Notes under the pieces: generated by a model | Databases searched by the model: none | What the model saw: only the letters and a program-made list of their open reading frames with translations | What the model was told of the DNA's origin: nothing | Assembly (NCBI GenBank): GCA_038025085.1 | Contig: CM076148.1 | Location: forward strand, 4,466,501-4,530,500 | Source of the DNA: Tetragonia tetragonoides | Lineage: Eukaryota; Streptophyta; Magnoliopsida; Caryophyllales; Aizoaceae | Length of the DNA: 64,000 nucleotides | Direction of reading: 5' to 3' | Made by a program: the position numbers and the translations under genes | Shown here: positions 45,083-57,056 of the stretch, piece after piece | Numbering within the stretch: the stretch's first letter is position 1 | Layout: every line of letters begins with the position of its first letter

Positions 45083-46539
45083 GACTGAATCAAATTGCGG
45101 ATACACCACTCAACTAGACTCAATTGACCTGACCACCAGTAAAAGTACTATGCCAGCAGTGAGTTGAATATATACTCGTACTACCATTTAACTGACTTAT
45201 AGACAAGTGATGCGTAAACTAGCTCGTTAAAATCTCTCACTTATATTGAGTCTCTCAAGAACAAAACTTGCGAAATTAAAAGGGATAAATTGGACCTCAC
45301 CATAAATGAATCCTAAAGGTAAAACCACCAGATTCAATTGATAAAGGGGCCACTCAAACTCACCACTCAAGTTATAAAGGCAAAGCCACCAAACAAGAGA
45401 TAAAGGGTTCAAGATTTCAGAAATAGAGGCAGCACTCTATCAGTTTTTCTCATTCACATAATCTGAGTACTACATTCGATTTCATTACATATTTATAGGC
45501 TCAAACATGCAACAAACCCTAATGGAATACCCTATAAAGAATCCTTGCTGTCCTCATGAGAGAAGGCCGAAAAAAGTGGTCCCAAAACTGTTTGGTACTT
45601 AGCTGTAATTCTGGCGCCCAAATGGTCCCCAATAGTACAAATTGGAGCGTTTCCTTTGTACTGTTGGTCATTAATGCGCCTTGGTTCCTCTTGAGCTGGT
45701 AGATGTCCTTATCACGTGATCATCCCCAAGGCATAAAACGCCCCCAAAAGGAGCATGTTACTAGGATCAACGATTTGGCACTTGATTTCCTACTTGTTGG
45801 TTGCTCTAAGCTTAATTAAACACAACGTTGTACGGAATTAAAACTAATTAACATTAAACTATCTTAATTAAAAGCAATTTAAATGTTAACCTTGATGCTT
45901 AAGTGTCCCTAATAAGTAGAGAACAACCCCCATTGTGTGCCTTGGTGCAAAACAAGCTTGCAATCTGAGATAGAGAACAAAACTTGATTTTTTTGTCTAT
46001 AGCATAGTTAAACTTATTCTTAGAGCAGCAATTTGCTCAATTAATTTTATATCAACAAGTGAAAAATAACTTACCCTAAACTAATACTAGAATAGATATT
46101 CAATCATCTAGTGAATAAAATTGAAACTCATCACTCAAACATTTTTGATCAACTCCTGGATTCGCCTTTGATATTTAGACAGTTGACCTTGCATTGTGGT
46201 AAACCCAAGAATCATGCTGGCTAGTGGACCGTAGAAACTTCGAGAAGAAGGAATAAAAAATTTCTTGAAACTAATGATTAACTATGTTTAATGTTCACAT
46301 AACAGTAGTAATTAACTATATATAGAATACAATAACAATGGTAAAACTATTAAGAAACTGCCACTTCTGGTAAAAACAACCCAAATTTTACGTAAAAGGA
46401 TCAATATTTAGTACTAGCAAGGTTTCTTCTTTGCTTTATTTGGTGGCATAAGACTATTATATTTAGGAAAAGCATAGAGTATATATGATGACAAAGGTAT
46501 CTTTTTTTTTTTTTCTTTTTTAAAATGTTTTATTTCAAA
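45083..46539. other. Intergenic DNA, no gene seen
   Basis: Short frames only. The segment around 45540-45790 is less AT-rich and could be a transposon remnant, but I found no termini or protein motif to support this. Confidence 0.4.
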
Positions 46540-46822
46540 CGGTCAATTATGTGACCGTTACCTGCGGGGGTTATGTATAAGGATCCAGAAGCTCCGGCCC
46601 GTTGAAAGGGTGGCGCGGGGCCATGCTCCTTGCACGTGCCTTGCCGACCATTTTTATTTTTCTCTCTCCTCTTTTTTTGCCAGTGTTTCTCCAGCAGTGC
46701 CACCAATCCCAAAAGGCTAAAAGGCTCCTCTTTTTTTGAACAGAAAGTGAAAATGATTCCCCCTGGTCCCACCCGTAAGTTTTGGGGCACTTTGCGGGTC
46801 CCCATCAAAAATCTAGTATGAA
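46540..46822. other. GC-richer island of unknown origin
   Basis: About 280 bases of mixed composition (GGCGCGGGGCCATGC, CCCCCTGGTCCCACCCG) stand out in AT-rich surroundings and are bordered by a T-run at 46501. A 113-codon minus-strand frame spans it but resembles nothing I know and has low-complexity Lys/Arg stretches. It could be an old insertion or organelle-derived DNA; I cannot tell. Confidence 0.3.
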
Positions 46823-47652
46823 TGCTTTTGAGTTTTTCTACTTTTTCTCCTTGCTTTCGTAATTTGAACATGAGCTAATTAAGGATCCGTATTTCCTGGT
46901 CGTATACTTAATTAGCTTGGCTTGTACCATGGAGTAGTTGAACTAAAAGTTGGTAGTGAAGTCAATAAGATTTACACAGATTAAGCGAAAGTTGAAAGAC
47001 TTAGCATAGGAACATAGGAAGAGTTTCTTACACACCAACGACACATACACATACACTATATACAACGAAACGATTATATATAGACATCGATAATGTTTTT
47101 CGTTTGTGAAACAGATTTATAGGAATTATATATACCATGGACGACAAGGTGCCAATTCTCTATTAGTTTAATTAAGGATATGGTATGAATTGACAAATCA
47201 TAAAACAATATTGCGATATAATCTTGAGAATTTGAAATTGACTAATTTAATAAATAAGATATAAAATCACTGTAAATCATCAATTTAAACTTTTAATTGA
47301 GTACGTTCCTTCACATTTTTATTTTCAATTTTCAACAAAAATTGTAATTATATAAGAGTTTTCAATCTTCAAGTAATCCATCGGTCATGTGATTTATTTG
47401 TATAAGTGACACTAACTTGTTAATAAAAAAAAGTAATGAAGAATTAATAAAATTCAACAAATAAAATGAGTGTTTCAAAAAATACAAGTGATATGTATGA
47501 TATAGCCATTCTAAAAAATTAATTTTACTACGAAGATAAGAAATTTTAGTATATATATACTTAATTTACAGAAGTACAAGTCATTTTGGTTTAGGCAACT
47601 ACAACACTAATTGCCAAATCACATCATTACACAAAAGATCCTTAGTTAGGCC
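46823..47652. other. AT-rich flank of the LTR retrotransposon
   Basis: No feature is seen. It ends at the probable target duplication CAGGC (47653-47657). Confidence 0.5.
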
Positions 47653-47657
47653 CAGGC

Positions 47658-50600
47658 TGTAATAACCCGAAAATTTAAACATACTTATTAAATTAAAATA
47701 ATATATAATTAGCTTAAAATTTTTCGCTTTGCATTATAATCCATGCTTAATCAAGTTAACGAACCCATTAATACACTAAACGTTATTAACGTGATTAACG
47801 AGTATAATAATGTGATCAATTAAATTAAGATTGAATTTGACTTTGCTTGGTTAGTCAAACCCTAGCAATTTAACTAATACAAAAGCTAAGCTTGATTTCG
47901 GTTTTTGCTTAAACTAAACTAATCTAATAATTACACTAACGATTGAATTAGGCCATGATTAAGGAAGATTAACTATACTTATCAAAAAATTCAGAATCTT
48001 ATTCACTCCCTCACTATTCACTTTTGCCACTCACCATCTTACTTGTCACTATTTCATGCATTAGTGGGACACTTGGCAAATCCCTAACAATCCACCATGT
48101 TCACCTTGCCAAATCACCAACATCCCATGTTCCATCACTATTCATCTAAACAATTAACATTAGAGAAGGGAAAAAGAAAATAAAATTGATTTTTGCATGC
48201 ATGAGAGAGAAGAGGATGGACGGGTAAGAGAAGGAAGGAAGAGAGAAAGGCATTTGCCTTTAAAAACTATACAAAGGAAATAAAAAGAACCAATGAGCAT
48301 AAGAGTAGCCATACTCTACATCATCATTACACTCTCTAACCAAAAAATTATTTCACCAATCTAACAAGCAAAACCAAAAGCCTACAAATTCTCTTTTTCT
48401 CTTCCCCAAACCGACATCACCATTCATCTCCCTCTTCTTATTTATTCACTTGTCATCTCATCACCTACACTCTCATAAATCTCATCTCATACAATTAAAC
48501 ATTCAAACAAAGCAAAACAAAAATGAAGTAAAGAGAGAGAGTAAAAGAGAGAATTCGAGAGAAGAGAAGAATAGAAAGAAGAAGAAAAGTGGTGAGAAAA
48601 ATAAAACCAAACTCAAGCATTCATCCAATCTTTAATTTTGTTCTTCATTTATAAATTAATCTCTTGTCTAAACTAACTCTCCTGTTGTTTTCTTCCTCTC
48701 ACCACCGTCACCACCACCATAGCTCCACCGTCTCCTGGCCGAACCGATCGACCCCGGACCGTCGCAAGCACCACCATACCACCTCCAAGGTCAAAAGACT
48801 CTACAACTCCTTTTATTCAATAATTATTGTCAATCATTTAGAAAATCCATGTTTAAAACTTAAAAACCCTAAAAATGGAAAATGAACTTAGATTAATAAA
48901 GGGTTGATTTATTAGGTAAAGAGTTTGAAAAACTAAAGATCTAGAAATTCTAAGTTAAAAATCCAATTTTACGTTCTTGCATGTTCATGAACTAGGTACG
49001 TAAATATGATCTTGACTTATTTTGACTTTTAGTAAATTATCTAGAAATTCTTCATTTTTAGCTTGTTCAATTCGAAAATAAGAAAAGGCCTAAAGAAATC
49101 AATTATTGTTAACTTGACTTTCGAAAATGGATTTTAGGAAATAAATAAAGATTAACTTAATAAATTTCAAAATTTGGAAAATAAAAGAGATTAATAATAC
49201 TTAGATCATTTATTGAATTGTAGAAGATGAAAAAAAATAATTTTTGGATTTAAAATGGCCTAAGGCCGAAAAGAAGAAAGGAGAAGAAAAAGAAAATAAA
49301 GTTAGAATTTAGTTTAATTCTTGTGAAATATTTGTACAAATTATTAGGAGCTTGTGTTAGTGAGTAAAAGGAGAAGAAAGCTTGAGAAAAGTGAAGTTTT
49401 TGGAGCTTGGATTCAAGGTACTCTCATGTCCATCAAAACCCCCATTTTTAAATGAACTAAAAAGATAATCACTTATTTTTATATAATTATGTGCTAGATG
49501 ATTTTCAAATGGTTTTATGAATTGTGTGCATGAATGGTGTGAGATGACCGAATGGTTCCATGATTGAGTAATTGTGATTAAATGCCTTGTTATAATTTAT
49601 TGAGTGATTCTTGAGTTAGGGCATGATTATTAGTTTGGTTGATTGTTAACTTGTAAGGTTGGATGCTTATTAATTGTGACATGGCCGAATGGTTGGAGTA
49701 TTATATGCTTATGAATAATTGTCTTGTTAAATTGATTTACGATTGTTTGTTGGATTATGAAGTTATGTGACCCTTGAGATTAATAAGTGATTATGAGGCT
49801 TGTGTATGATGGCCGAATGGATTAGTGGTGAATAATGATTATTTGAGCTTGTGATAATGAATGAATGATATTAAGTATGTGTATATATATATTGAGTTGG
49901 AGTGTATGATGATCGAATGGTAAATGAAAGTTGTGAATTGAAATGAACTAAGTTTGGGAAGCTTGAGACTTGTGATGATACCGAATGGTTGAGACAAATG
50001 AAATAGTATGAGTATATGAATATGAATATTAAGATGAATGTGACCGATTAAAGAAAAATGGACTTGAACTAATTAACTTGTAGTGTTGCTCCCAAACTTG
50101 GTACCCTTGGGATATTGAAGAGCATGTAGTGTGCACACTTTAATAAAATTGAGATATATGAGATATGAGATATTGTGGGGTGATAACCCGAGATTATGAT
50201 ATACGCCTAAAAGGCCAAATGAAATGATAATGATATACGATACGCCGACAGGCGGGATGATATAATATTGTAGGGTTGATAAACCCAAGTGTAGGACTCG
50301 CAAGAATCTGAGTTACGCATGCTCTTCCGCACTACCTAACTTAATAATATTTACTAGCTCTATTTGAGACTTACTATTTAGGTGACTTGTGTTATATTAA
50401 GTTTATATGGATAATAAGACCTCAAAGGTCATTTTCTGAGTAATAACAAGCATGAGTATATTGGTGATTGTTTGATATTCTTCTAAGTACAAATTATATG
50501 TATGCTTATGCATGTCTACTTACGTAAATGGATGAAACATGATAATAAGGACGGACAATCTCTTTAAATATATTATGAGTATTATTATGATTATTACCAC

Positions 50601-51055
50601 TAATATTGAGGATTATTGGATGTTGATGCTAAGTGTATTTTAAGTATAAAACCAAAATGAATTTTACATGGTGGGGTGAGTTTACTTAGCTTTCGCCAAT
50701 TTTCTCTTTGTTTTGTGTTTGTTCTCTTCGCATGGTTGATTGTATGTTGACAGATTTGGGCAAGGGTGAGAGCAAGGATGGATGGATGTATTTTATGCTT
50801 TGTTAGTTCATGCTTATGTTGTATTGTCGTACCATGGCTTCCGCAAATCGACGAGAACTCTTATGTAATTCGCTCTTAAACAATCGGGTTGTAATAATGA
50901 TATTACCACTTTTATGATTATGTAATATAAGTTTGACTTCTCTATATTATCTTAGCCTTGTGCTTACCTTAGGGTAAGTACAGTGGTGACGTGTCGGTTT
51001 GGATTAGTGGGTTATAATCATGTTTAATTAGGGTCATCCAAACCGGGGCATTACA
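47658..51055 (+). repeat. 5' LTR
   Basis: The 3398-bp direct terminal repeat begins TGTAATAACC and ends CGGGGCATTACA. It holds a CT-rich stretch near 48380-48720, a GATAACCCGAGATTATGAT stretch with small palindromes near 50180-50260, and five CCGAATGG-type motifs between 49546 and 49988. Short open frames inside occur in both LTRs and show no coding character. Confidence 0.95.
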
Positions 51056-51058
51056 AGA

Positions 51059-51070
51059 TGGTATCAGAGC
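51059..51070 (+). promoter_or_regulatory. Primer binding site, initiator methionyl tRNA type
   Basis: TGGTATCAGAGC lies 3 bases after the 5' LTR. It is the standard plant retrotransposon primer site complementary to the 3' end of initiator tRNA-Met. Confidence 0.92.
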
Positions 51071-51308
51071 ATAATAAAATGCATAAATACAAGTGAAACA
51101 AAAATCAGAAATTTGACAACTAAAACTTGAGAAGCCGTGCGTAAGAAATGGGTAGAAATTTTGTGGAAAATTGTTGTGCATATGTTGTGTGAAAAATTGA
51201 TGTGCATATAAGTTGTGTTGTGTGCTTTGTGCTTATATGTTTGGTTGATTTTCTTACATGATTTAGTTGCCTAACCCTCTAAATGTTATTTGCTTATTTG
51301 TTTACTAG

Positions 51309-51812
51309 ATGCCTCTACTCAATCCCTTTAACCTTGTGGCACCACTCAACCTTCCTCAACCACCACCTCACCCTATGACCTTGCGCAAGCATCTCGAAGA
51401 GACTATAGCTGAATATGTTCATCGTTTTCATCATGCTTGCAATGCTTTCGCTCCTTTCACTAATGAAGCCGCTGATTTTCCGGGTTGGCAAGTGTACAAC
51501 CTCTTGAGAACTTTTCCTTTGGTTGAACCTTGGCTTAGTGTTAAGTTGAACTACATGAACATTGTGATTGATGGGGTGAACTATAACTGGGATCACTATA
51601 TGTGTGGGGATGATTGGTATTTGATTTTAGAATACATGTCGGGTGTGTTACAACAAGCTTACACCGAGTGGATGTGTGCTGAAAATGGTATACCCTTGAT
51701 CCCCGAGACTATAGTGCAATATAGGAGGGGAAGGATGTTTCGTTACCACCATTGGCAACGCAACACTTGTGCCTCTACCTCCACCCAGCCAGCTGCCGCC
51801 GCACCACCTTAG
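51309..51812 (+). CDS. Extra ORF between primer site and gag, function unknown
   Basis: A 167-codon frame starts with ATG 239 bp after the primer site and lies 592 bp ahead of gag. It opens with a Pro/Leu-rich segment, then EETIAEYVHRFHHACNAF, which recalls the helical part of some retrotransposon gag proteins, then WQVYNLLRTFPLVEPWLSV, an Asp/Trp/Tyr-rich middle and an Ala/Pro-rich end. Beyond the TAG at 51810 the same frame continues with similar Ala/Pro composition to about 51959, interrupted by another TAG and a TAA, so the original frame was probably longer. I do not recognise the protein. It could be a displaced gag-like duplicate, captured host sequence, or an accessory protein. Expression is unknown. 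Confidence 0.6.
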   Translation: MPLLNPFNLVAPLNLPQPPPHPMTLRKHLEETIAEYVHRFHHACNAFAPFTNEAADFPGWQVYNLLRTFPLVEPWLSVKLNYMNIVIDGVNYNWDHYMCGDDWYLILEYMSGVLQQAYTEWMCAENGIPLIPETIVQYRRGRMFRYHHWQRNTCASTSTQPAAAAPP

Positions 51813-52404
51813 CAGCCCGCACCTGCGGCCCAACCAGCAGCAGCAGCCTCAGCAGCGTCCTCACCCGAGTAGCCGGTACCACTCACCGTGTTGCCACCTA
51901 GGGGACTCATGAATGGCTACATGGTCTAATATGATAGGGGGAGTTCTTCGGGTGAAAACTAGTTGCCAAGGAGGAGGTGATCATGCAAGGGGAAGCTTTA
52001 TGGTAGTCTTAATTATGAACTTGTTTTATGTGATGGTTTGAACTATTTAATTTGGTGTTGTAATATTTTGCATATGGCCAAGACATTAGCTAGATATGGT
52101 CATACGGCATGGTAGATGTTAGCCTAACTTGTTTTGTATTTTGTAGGCTAACCGGTTTGTATTTGGTAGCTAGGTAGCTACTAGGACTCTAGACTTATCC
52201 TAACTTGCTTATATATCTATGGATGCATGATTAGTAGTATTGATTGTGTGATTATGTGATAAGTAACCAAGCATGAAAAAAATGAAGAAAACCTAACCAA
52301 CCGAAACTAGAGATCATATTAGGAGAAAACGAAACCAATAATGCACCTAAAGACCTTATAAATATGTTTTGTGGAAATTAATTGTTGTTATTTATATAGT
52401 TGAA

Positions 52405-53101
52405 ATGTCGGGAGAAGAAGAACAAACCACGGGAGCACCCGTAGATACCATAACCGTGAACCCAACAAATGAAGAACAAGGGCAAGATAATCGACTAGAT
52501 ACCTTAGAAACTTTGTGTCAATTCTTTGGTAATACCATTAAGCAACAATTGGAAGATAAAGAGAAAGAGAAATCTAAAACTGAATCTGAGGCAAAAGATC
52601 CACAAGCCGTGTTATTTAAGAACTTAGCTACTCATGCACCACCTATTTTTGAGGGAGGATCCGACCCAATAGCCTTAGAGAATTGGATTAGGAATATGGA
52701 AAAGCTATTTGAGGCAATAGGTTGTCCCGAAAACTTGAAGATTAAAAGTGGGCAATATTACCTTAGGGGAGAAGAGGATGATTGGTGGCAAGTGTCTAAA
52801 GAAGCTTATTTGGCGGATAAGGAATTCAATTGAGAAAAGTTTGTTGTGAAGATTAGAGAGAGATTTTACCCTAGAGCTTTAAGAAGGAGAAAACAACAAG
52901 AATTTGAGAATTTGACCCAGGGAAGATGAGTGTGATTGAGTATGCTGCAAAATTTCATGAACTGTCTCGATTGCCGAGAATTTAGTGAAGGATGAGAAAG
53001 AAAGAGTTGAGAGGTTTGAGGATGGCCTTAATTGACGTCTGCAGGAGTTAGGGGCAGGATCATCTAGTACTTTCCAGGAGGCTTATGATAAGGCAATCAA
53101 T
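52405..53101 (+). pseudogene. gag, N-terminal and central part, frameshifted
   Basis: From the ATG at 52405 a frame encodes an acidic, Gln/Glu-rich start, a short coiled coil (LEDKEKEKSKTESEAKD) and the gypsy gag segment PPIFEGGSDPIALENWIRNM...YLRGEEDDWWQ. It stops at 52831-52833. Downstream, gag-like residues (ERFYPRALRRRKQQEFENL) continue with more stops and a shift into the frame used by pol. The product would be truncated before the capsid end. Confidence 0.85.
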
Positions 53102-56100
53102 ATGGAGAGAATTCAGGAGAGGAGAGTTGCAATACTTGGGAAGCGTCGTATTCAAGAAGAGAGAAGTGAAGGTCTTAGTGGAGGAAATTGGAGAAAGAGA
53201 TTTAGAAGTGACACACCAGCTAGGAGTTTGAATTCATACCGTAGAGACGATAAGAGAAGTGGAGGATCACATTTTTACCCTAGGAACAACAATGGGAATA
53301 ATGCTTGTCGTAGATGTGGGAGATTTCACCCTGGCCGACCTTGTCCTGCTAATCAAGGGAACTGGTTTATATGCCAGCAGCCTGGGCATAGGGCGAATGT
53401 CTGTCCCAACAAGAGACAATTTCCACCTGGGGATAACTTTACCCGCAGTGAGAGTAACCAATAAGGAAGTAACTTTAATCGTGGCAACAACAACAATCAG
53501 TTTCGTGGGAACCCTAACCCAGCTCCACATGTCACCTTTGCTCGGCCTATTGCTAGCCAAGTGGCCAGTAGCACCAAGCGAAAGATACACGTCATGAGTC
53601 GGTGTGATGTGGATGCGAATCCGAATGTTGTGACTGGTACATTCTTCATTCATTCTTGTCCTGCTTATGTGTTGTTTGATACTGGTGCATCTCATTCTTT
53701 TATATCCACTTCATTCGTAATTAAACAGGGGTTAACACCAAATTTTTCATGCAAAATGGATATTACCACACCTAATGGTATTATTGTGTCGTGTCAAAAC
53801 ATGATAAAGAATTGTCCTATCGTGATTGTTGAAACGTCATTACCTGGTGATTTGATTCAGTTTGATTTATCAGATTTTGATGTTATTCTGGGGATGGATT
53901 GGTTAAGTAAGTATCATGCTAGAATTGAATGTCATTTGCAAAAAGTATCACTTAGGAATCCATATGGTGGGAGAGTATCATATAGAGGAGTGATAACTAA
54001 ACCAAGAGTCAAGATTGTGTCTGCAATGAACATTAAAACTCAAATCAGGAAGGGTTATCCAGTCTATTTGTGTTATGTGGGTGATACTAGACCAACGACA
54101 AATGAAATAGCCAAAATCCCAGTCGTGTCAGAATTTCCCGATGTGTTTCCCAATGAAATCCCCGATATGCCACCACAAAGAACTATAGACTTTACCGTTG
54201 ATCTTATGCCTGGAACTGCACCCATATCTAAAGCACCATACAGAATGGCCCCAGCAGAAATGAAAGAATTGAAAAAGCAACTAGAGGAATTATTAGAAAA
54301 AGGGTACATTCGACCTAGTGTTTCACCTTGGGGATCACCAGTATTGTTTGTGAAAAAGAAAGACGGGAGTTTGAGGTTATGTATTGATTATCGGGAGTTA
54401 AACAAAGTCACAATTAAGAATAAATACCCGTTGCCTAGGATAGATGATTTGTTTGATCAATTGAAAGGGGCAGGGATATTTTCTAAAATTGACTTGAGAT
54501 CGGGTTATCATCAGTTGAGGATAAAAGAAGAGGATATACCTAAGACTGCATTTAGGACTCGTTATGGACATTAAGAATTCACTGTTATGCCATTTGGGTT
54601 AACTAATGCACCAGCCGCGTTTATGGATCTTATGCATCGAATTTTTCAACCGTACCTTGATCAATTTGTTGTAGTATTCATAGATGATATCTTAGTGTAT
54701 TCGAAGAATAAGGATGATCATGTTAAACATTTGAGGATTGTGTTACAGACCCTTAGAGATCATAGCTTGTATGCTAAGCTTTCTAAATGTGAGTTTTGGT
54801 TGGAGAAAGTAGCATTTTTGGGACACATTATCACTAGGGATGGAATTTCGGTGGATCCTAGCAAGATTAAGGCAGTTGAGGAGTGGACTAGACCTACTAA
54901 TGTTGGAGAGGTTCGAAGTTTTCTGGGTTTAGTTGGATATTATCGGAGATTTGTTGAGAACTTTTCTAAAATAGCTCAGCCTTTGACTAATTTGTTTAGG
55001 AAAACCACAAAATTTCACTGGAGTGATAAGTGTGAATCAGCTTTTCAGGAATTGAAAAAGAAATTGACAACTTCACCTGTTTTAGCTTCGCCTACTGAAG
55101 GAGAAGATTATGAGGTTTATAGTGATGCATCTAGGAATGGATTAGGATGTGTTTTAATGCAAAATAGGAGAGTTATTGCTTATGCTTCTCGTCAATTGAA
55201 ACCGTATGAAGTAAACTATCCTACCCATGACCTTGAGTTAGCCGCAGTTGTGTTTGCTCTTAAGATTTGGAGACATTATTTGTATGGAGTTAAATGTAGG
55301 ATTTTCACTGATCATAAGAGTCTCAAGTACATTTTCACCCAACGAGAGTTAAATTTGAAACAAAGGAGATGGTTAGAATTAATTAAGGATTATGATTTGG
55401 AAATCAAATATCATGAGGGAAAAGCAAATGTGGTAGCAGATGCATTGAGTAGAAAGACTAGTCATTCCATGGAAACACCTGTGAAGTTGAGAGAAGAGAT
55501 TGAGAAGATGAACTTAGAGATTGTGAAGCAAGGTGTACCTAGTGGGATTATTAGTAGTCTTACTATTAGGCCTACTTTGTTTGATGAGATTAGAGAATTA
55601 CAAGCTGATGTTCACAAGATTCAGAAGATTAGGCAAGCTGTGAGATTAGGGAAAGCAGTAGGATTTGAGGAACATGATGATGGGAGTTTGAGATTCAAGG
55701 GACGATGGTGTGTACCTAGGAATAATGAGTTGAGAAGGAAAATTTTGGAGGAAGCCCATAATACCCCTTATTCGACCCATCCTGGAGGAAATAAGTTGTA
55801 TAAGAATTTGAATAAGTATTTCTGGTGGAAAGGTATGAAGTATGAAGTAGCTCAGTTTGTAGCTAGGTGTCTTACTTGTCAGAAGGTTAAGAGTGATTTG
55901 CAGAGACCGGGAGGATTATTGCAACCTTTGGATATTCCGAGTTGGAAATGGGAATCAATATCTATGGATTTTGTTACTGGTTTACCGACTACTACTAAGG
56001 GTATGAATGCCATTTGGGTGATAGTAGATAGATTAACCAAGGTAGCAAGGTTTATAGCTATTAAGGATACCTGGAGTATGAATTAGTTAGCTGAAACTTA

Positions 56101-57010
56101 TGTGAAGGAGATTGTGAGACTGCACGGAGTACCACAAGATATTATTTCGGATAGGGATTCTCGATTTTTATCATATTTATGGGATAAACAACAAGCTGCA
56201 TTTGAGACTAGACTGAAATTTAGTACTGCATTTCACCCTGTTACTGATGGACAAACAGAGAGAACGATCTGTACTCTTGTAGATATGCTTAGGTCCTGTA
56301 CTTTAAAATTTCAGGGAACTTGGGAAAAACAGTTACCATTGATTGAGTTCTCATATAATAAAAGTTATCATGCTAGTATCGATCAGGCTCCATATGAAGC
56401 ATTATATGGGAGGAAATGTAGGAGTCCATTATGTTGGAATGATATTAGTGAGACTGTGATATTGGGACCAGAGATGATTCAGGAGACTACAGATCAATTT
56501 AGGATAATCAGGGATAAGTTGAAGACTGCACAAGACCGGCAGAAGAGCTACAGTGATCGGAGGAGAAAACCACTTGAGTTTCAGATTGGGGATAAAGTGA
56601 TGCTGAAGGTTTCACCGATGAAAGGAATTAAGAGATTTGGGAAGAAAGGGAAATTAAGCCCTAAGTATATCGGACCCTATGAGATTTTAGATCGAATAGG
56701 AGAAGTTGCTTATCGGTTAGCTTTACCACCCGAACTTTCTAAGATTCACAATGTATTTCACGTATCCCAGTTGAGAAAGTATCTGCCTGACGAGACTCAC
56801 GTGATAAGACCAGAACCAATCAGTTTAGATGAAAATCTAACTTTTGAAGAGAAGCCAGTAGCTATTCTAGACCGTAAGGATAGGGTACTTCGGAACAAAA
56901 TCACACCGTTAGTGAAAGTACTCTGGCGAAGTCAGTCTGTAGAAGAAGCTACCTGGGAGTCTAAGTCAGATATGCAGAACCAGTACCCGTACCTTTTCGA
57001 TCATGGTTAG
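53102..57010 (+). pseudogene. gag C-terminus plus pol (protease, RT, RNase H, integrase, chromodomain-like), three stops
   Basis: One reading frame runs 3.9 kb and is interrupted at 53462-53464, 54572-54574 and 56084-56086. In order: a zinc-knuckle region in which CRRCGRFHPGRPC is kept but the main knuckle (ICQQPGHRANVC) has lost its first Cys; aspartic protease with DTGASHSFI near 53680; reverse transcriptase with the [13 protein letters not shown] active site near 54673-54710; RNase H ([22 protein letters not shown]); integrase zinc finger (THPGGNKLY...CLTCQKVK) and core ([23 protein letters not shown]); and a C-terminal segment (KVLWRSQSVEEATWES...YPYLF) typical of group II chromodomains. 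The second stop falls inside RT before the active site, the third inside the integrase core. Confidence 0.93.
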
Positions 57011-57039
57011 TCTTTGTCTTAAATTTCGGGACGAAATTT

Positions 57040-57056
57040 CTTTAAGTGGGGTAGAT
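57040..57056 (+). promoter_or_regulatory. Polypurine tract
   Basis: A purine-rich AAGTGGGGTAGAT lies immediately before the 3' LTR, in the expected place for second-strand priming. Confidence 0.85.

Noticed and set aside
46530..46871. 113-codon minus-strand frame
   Set aside because: No recognisable domain, low-complexity Lys/Arg stretch, no splice or promoter context.
53267..54309. Minus-strand frames inside the retrotransposon
   Set aside because: They lie opposite the protease and RT coding frame and are shadows.
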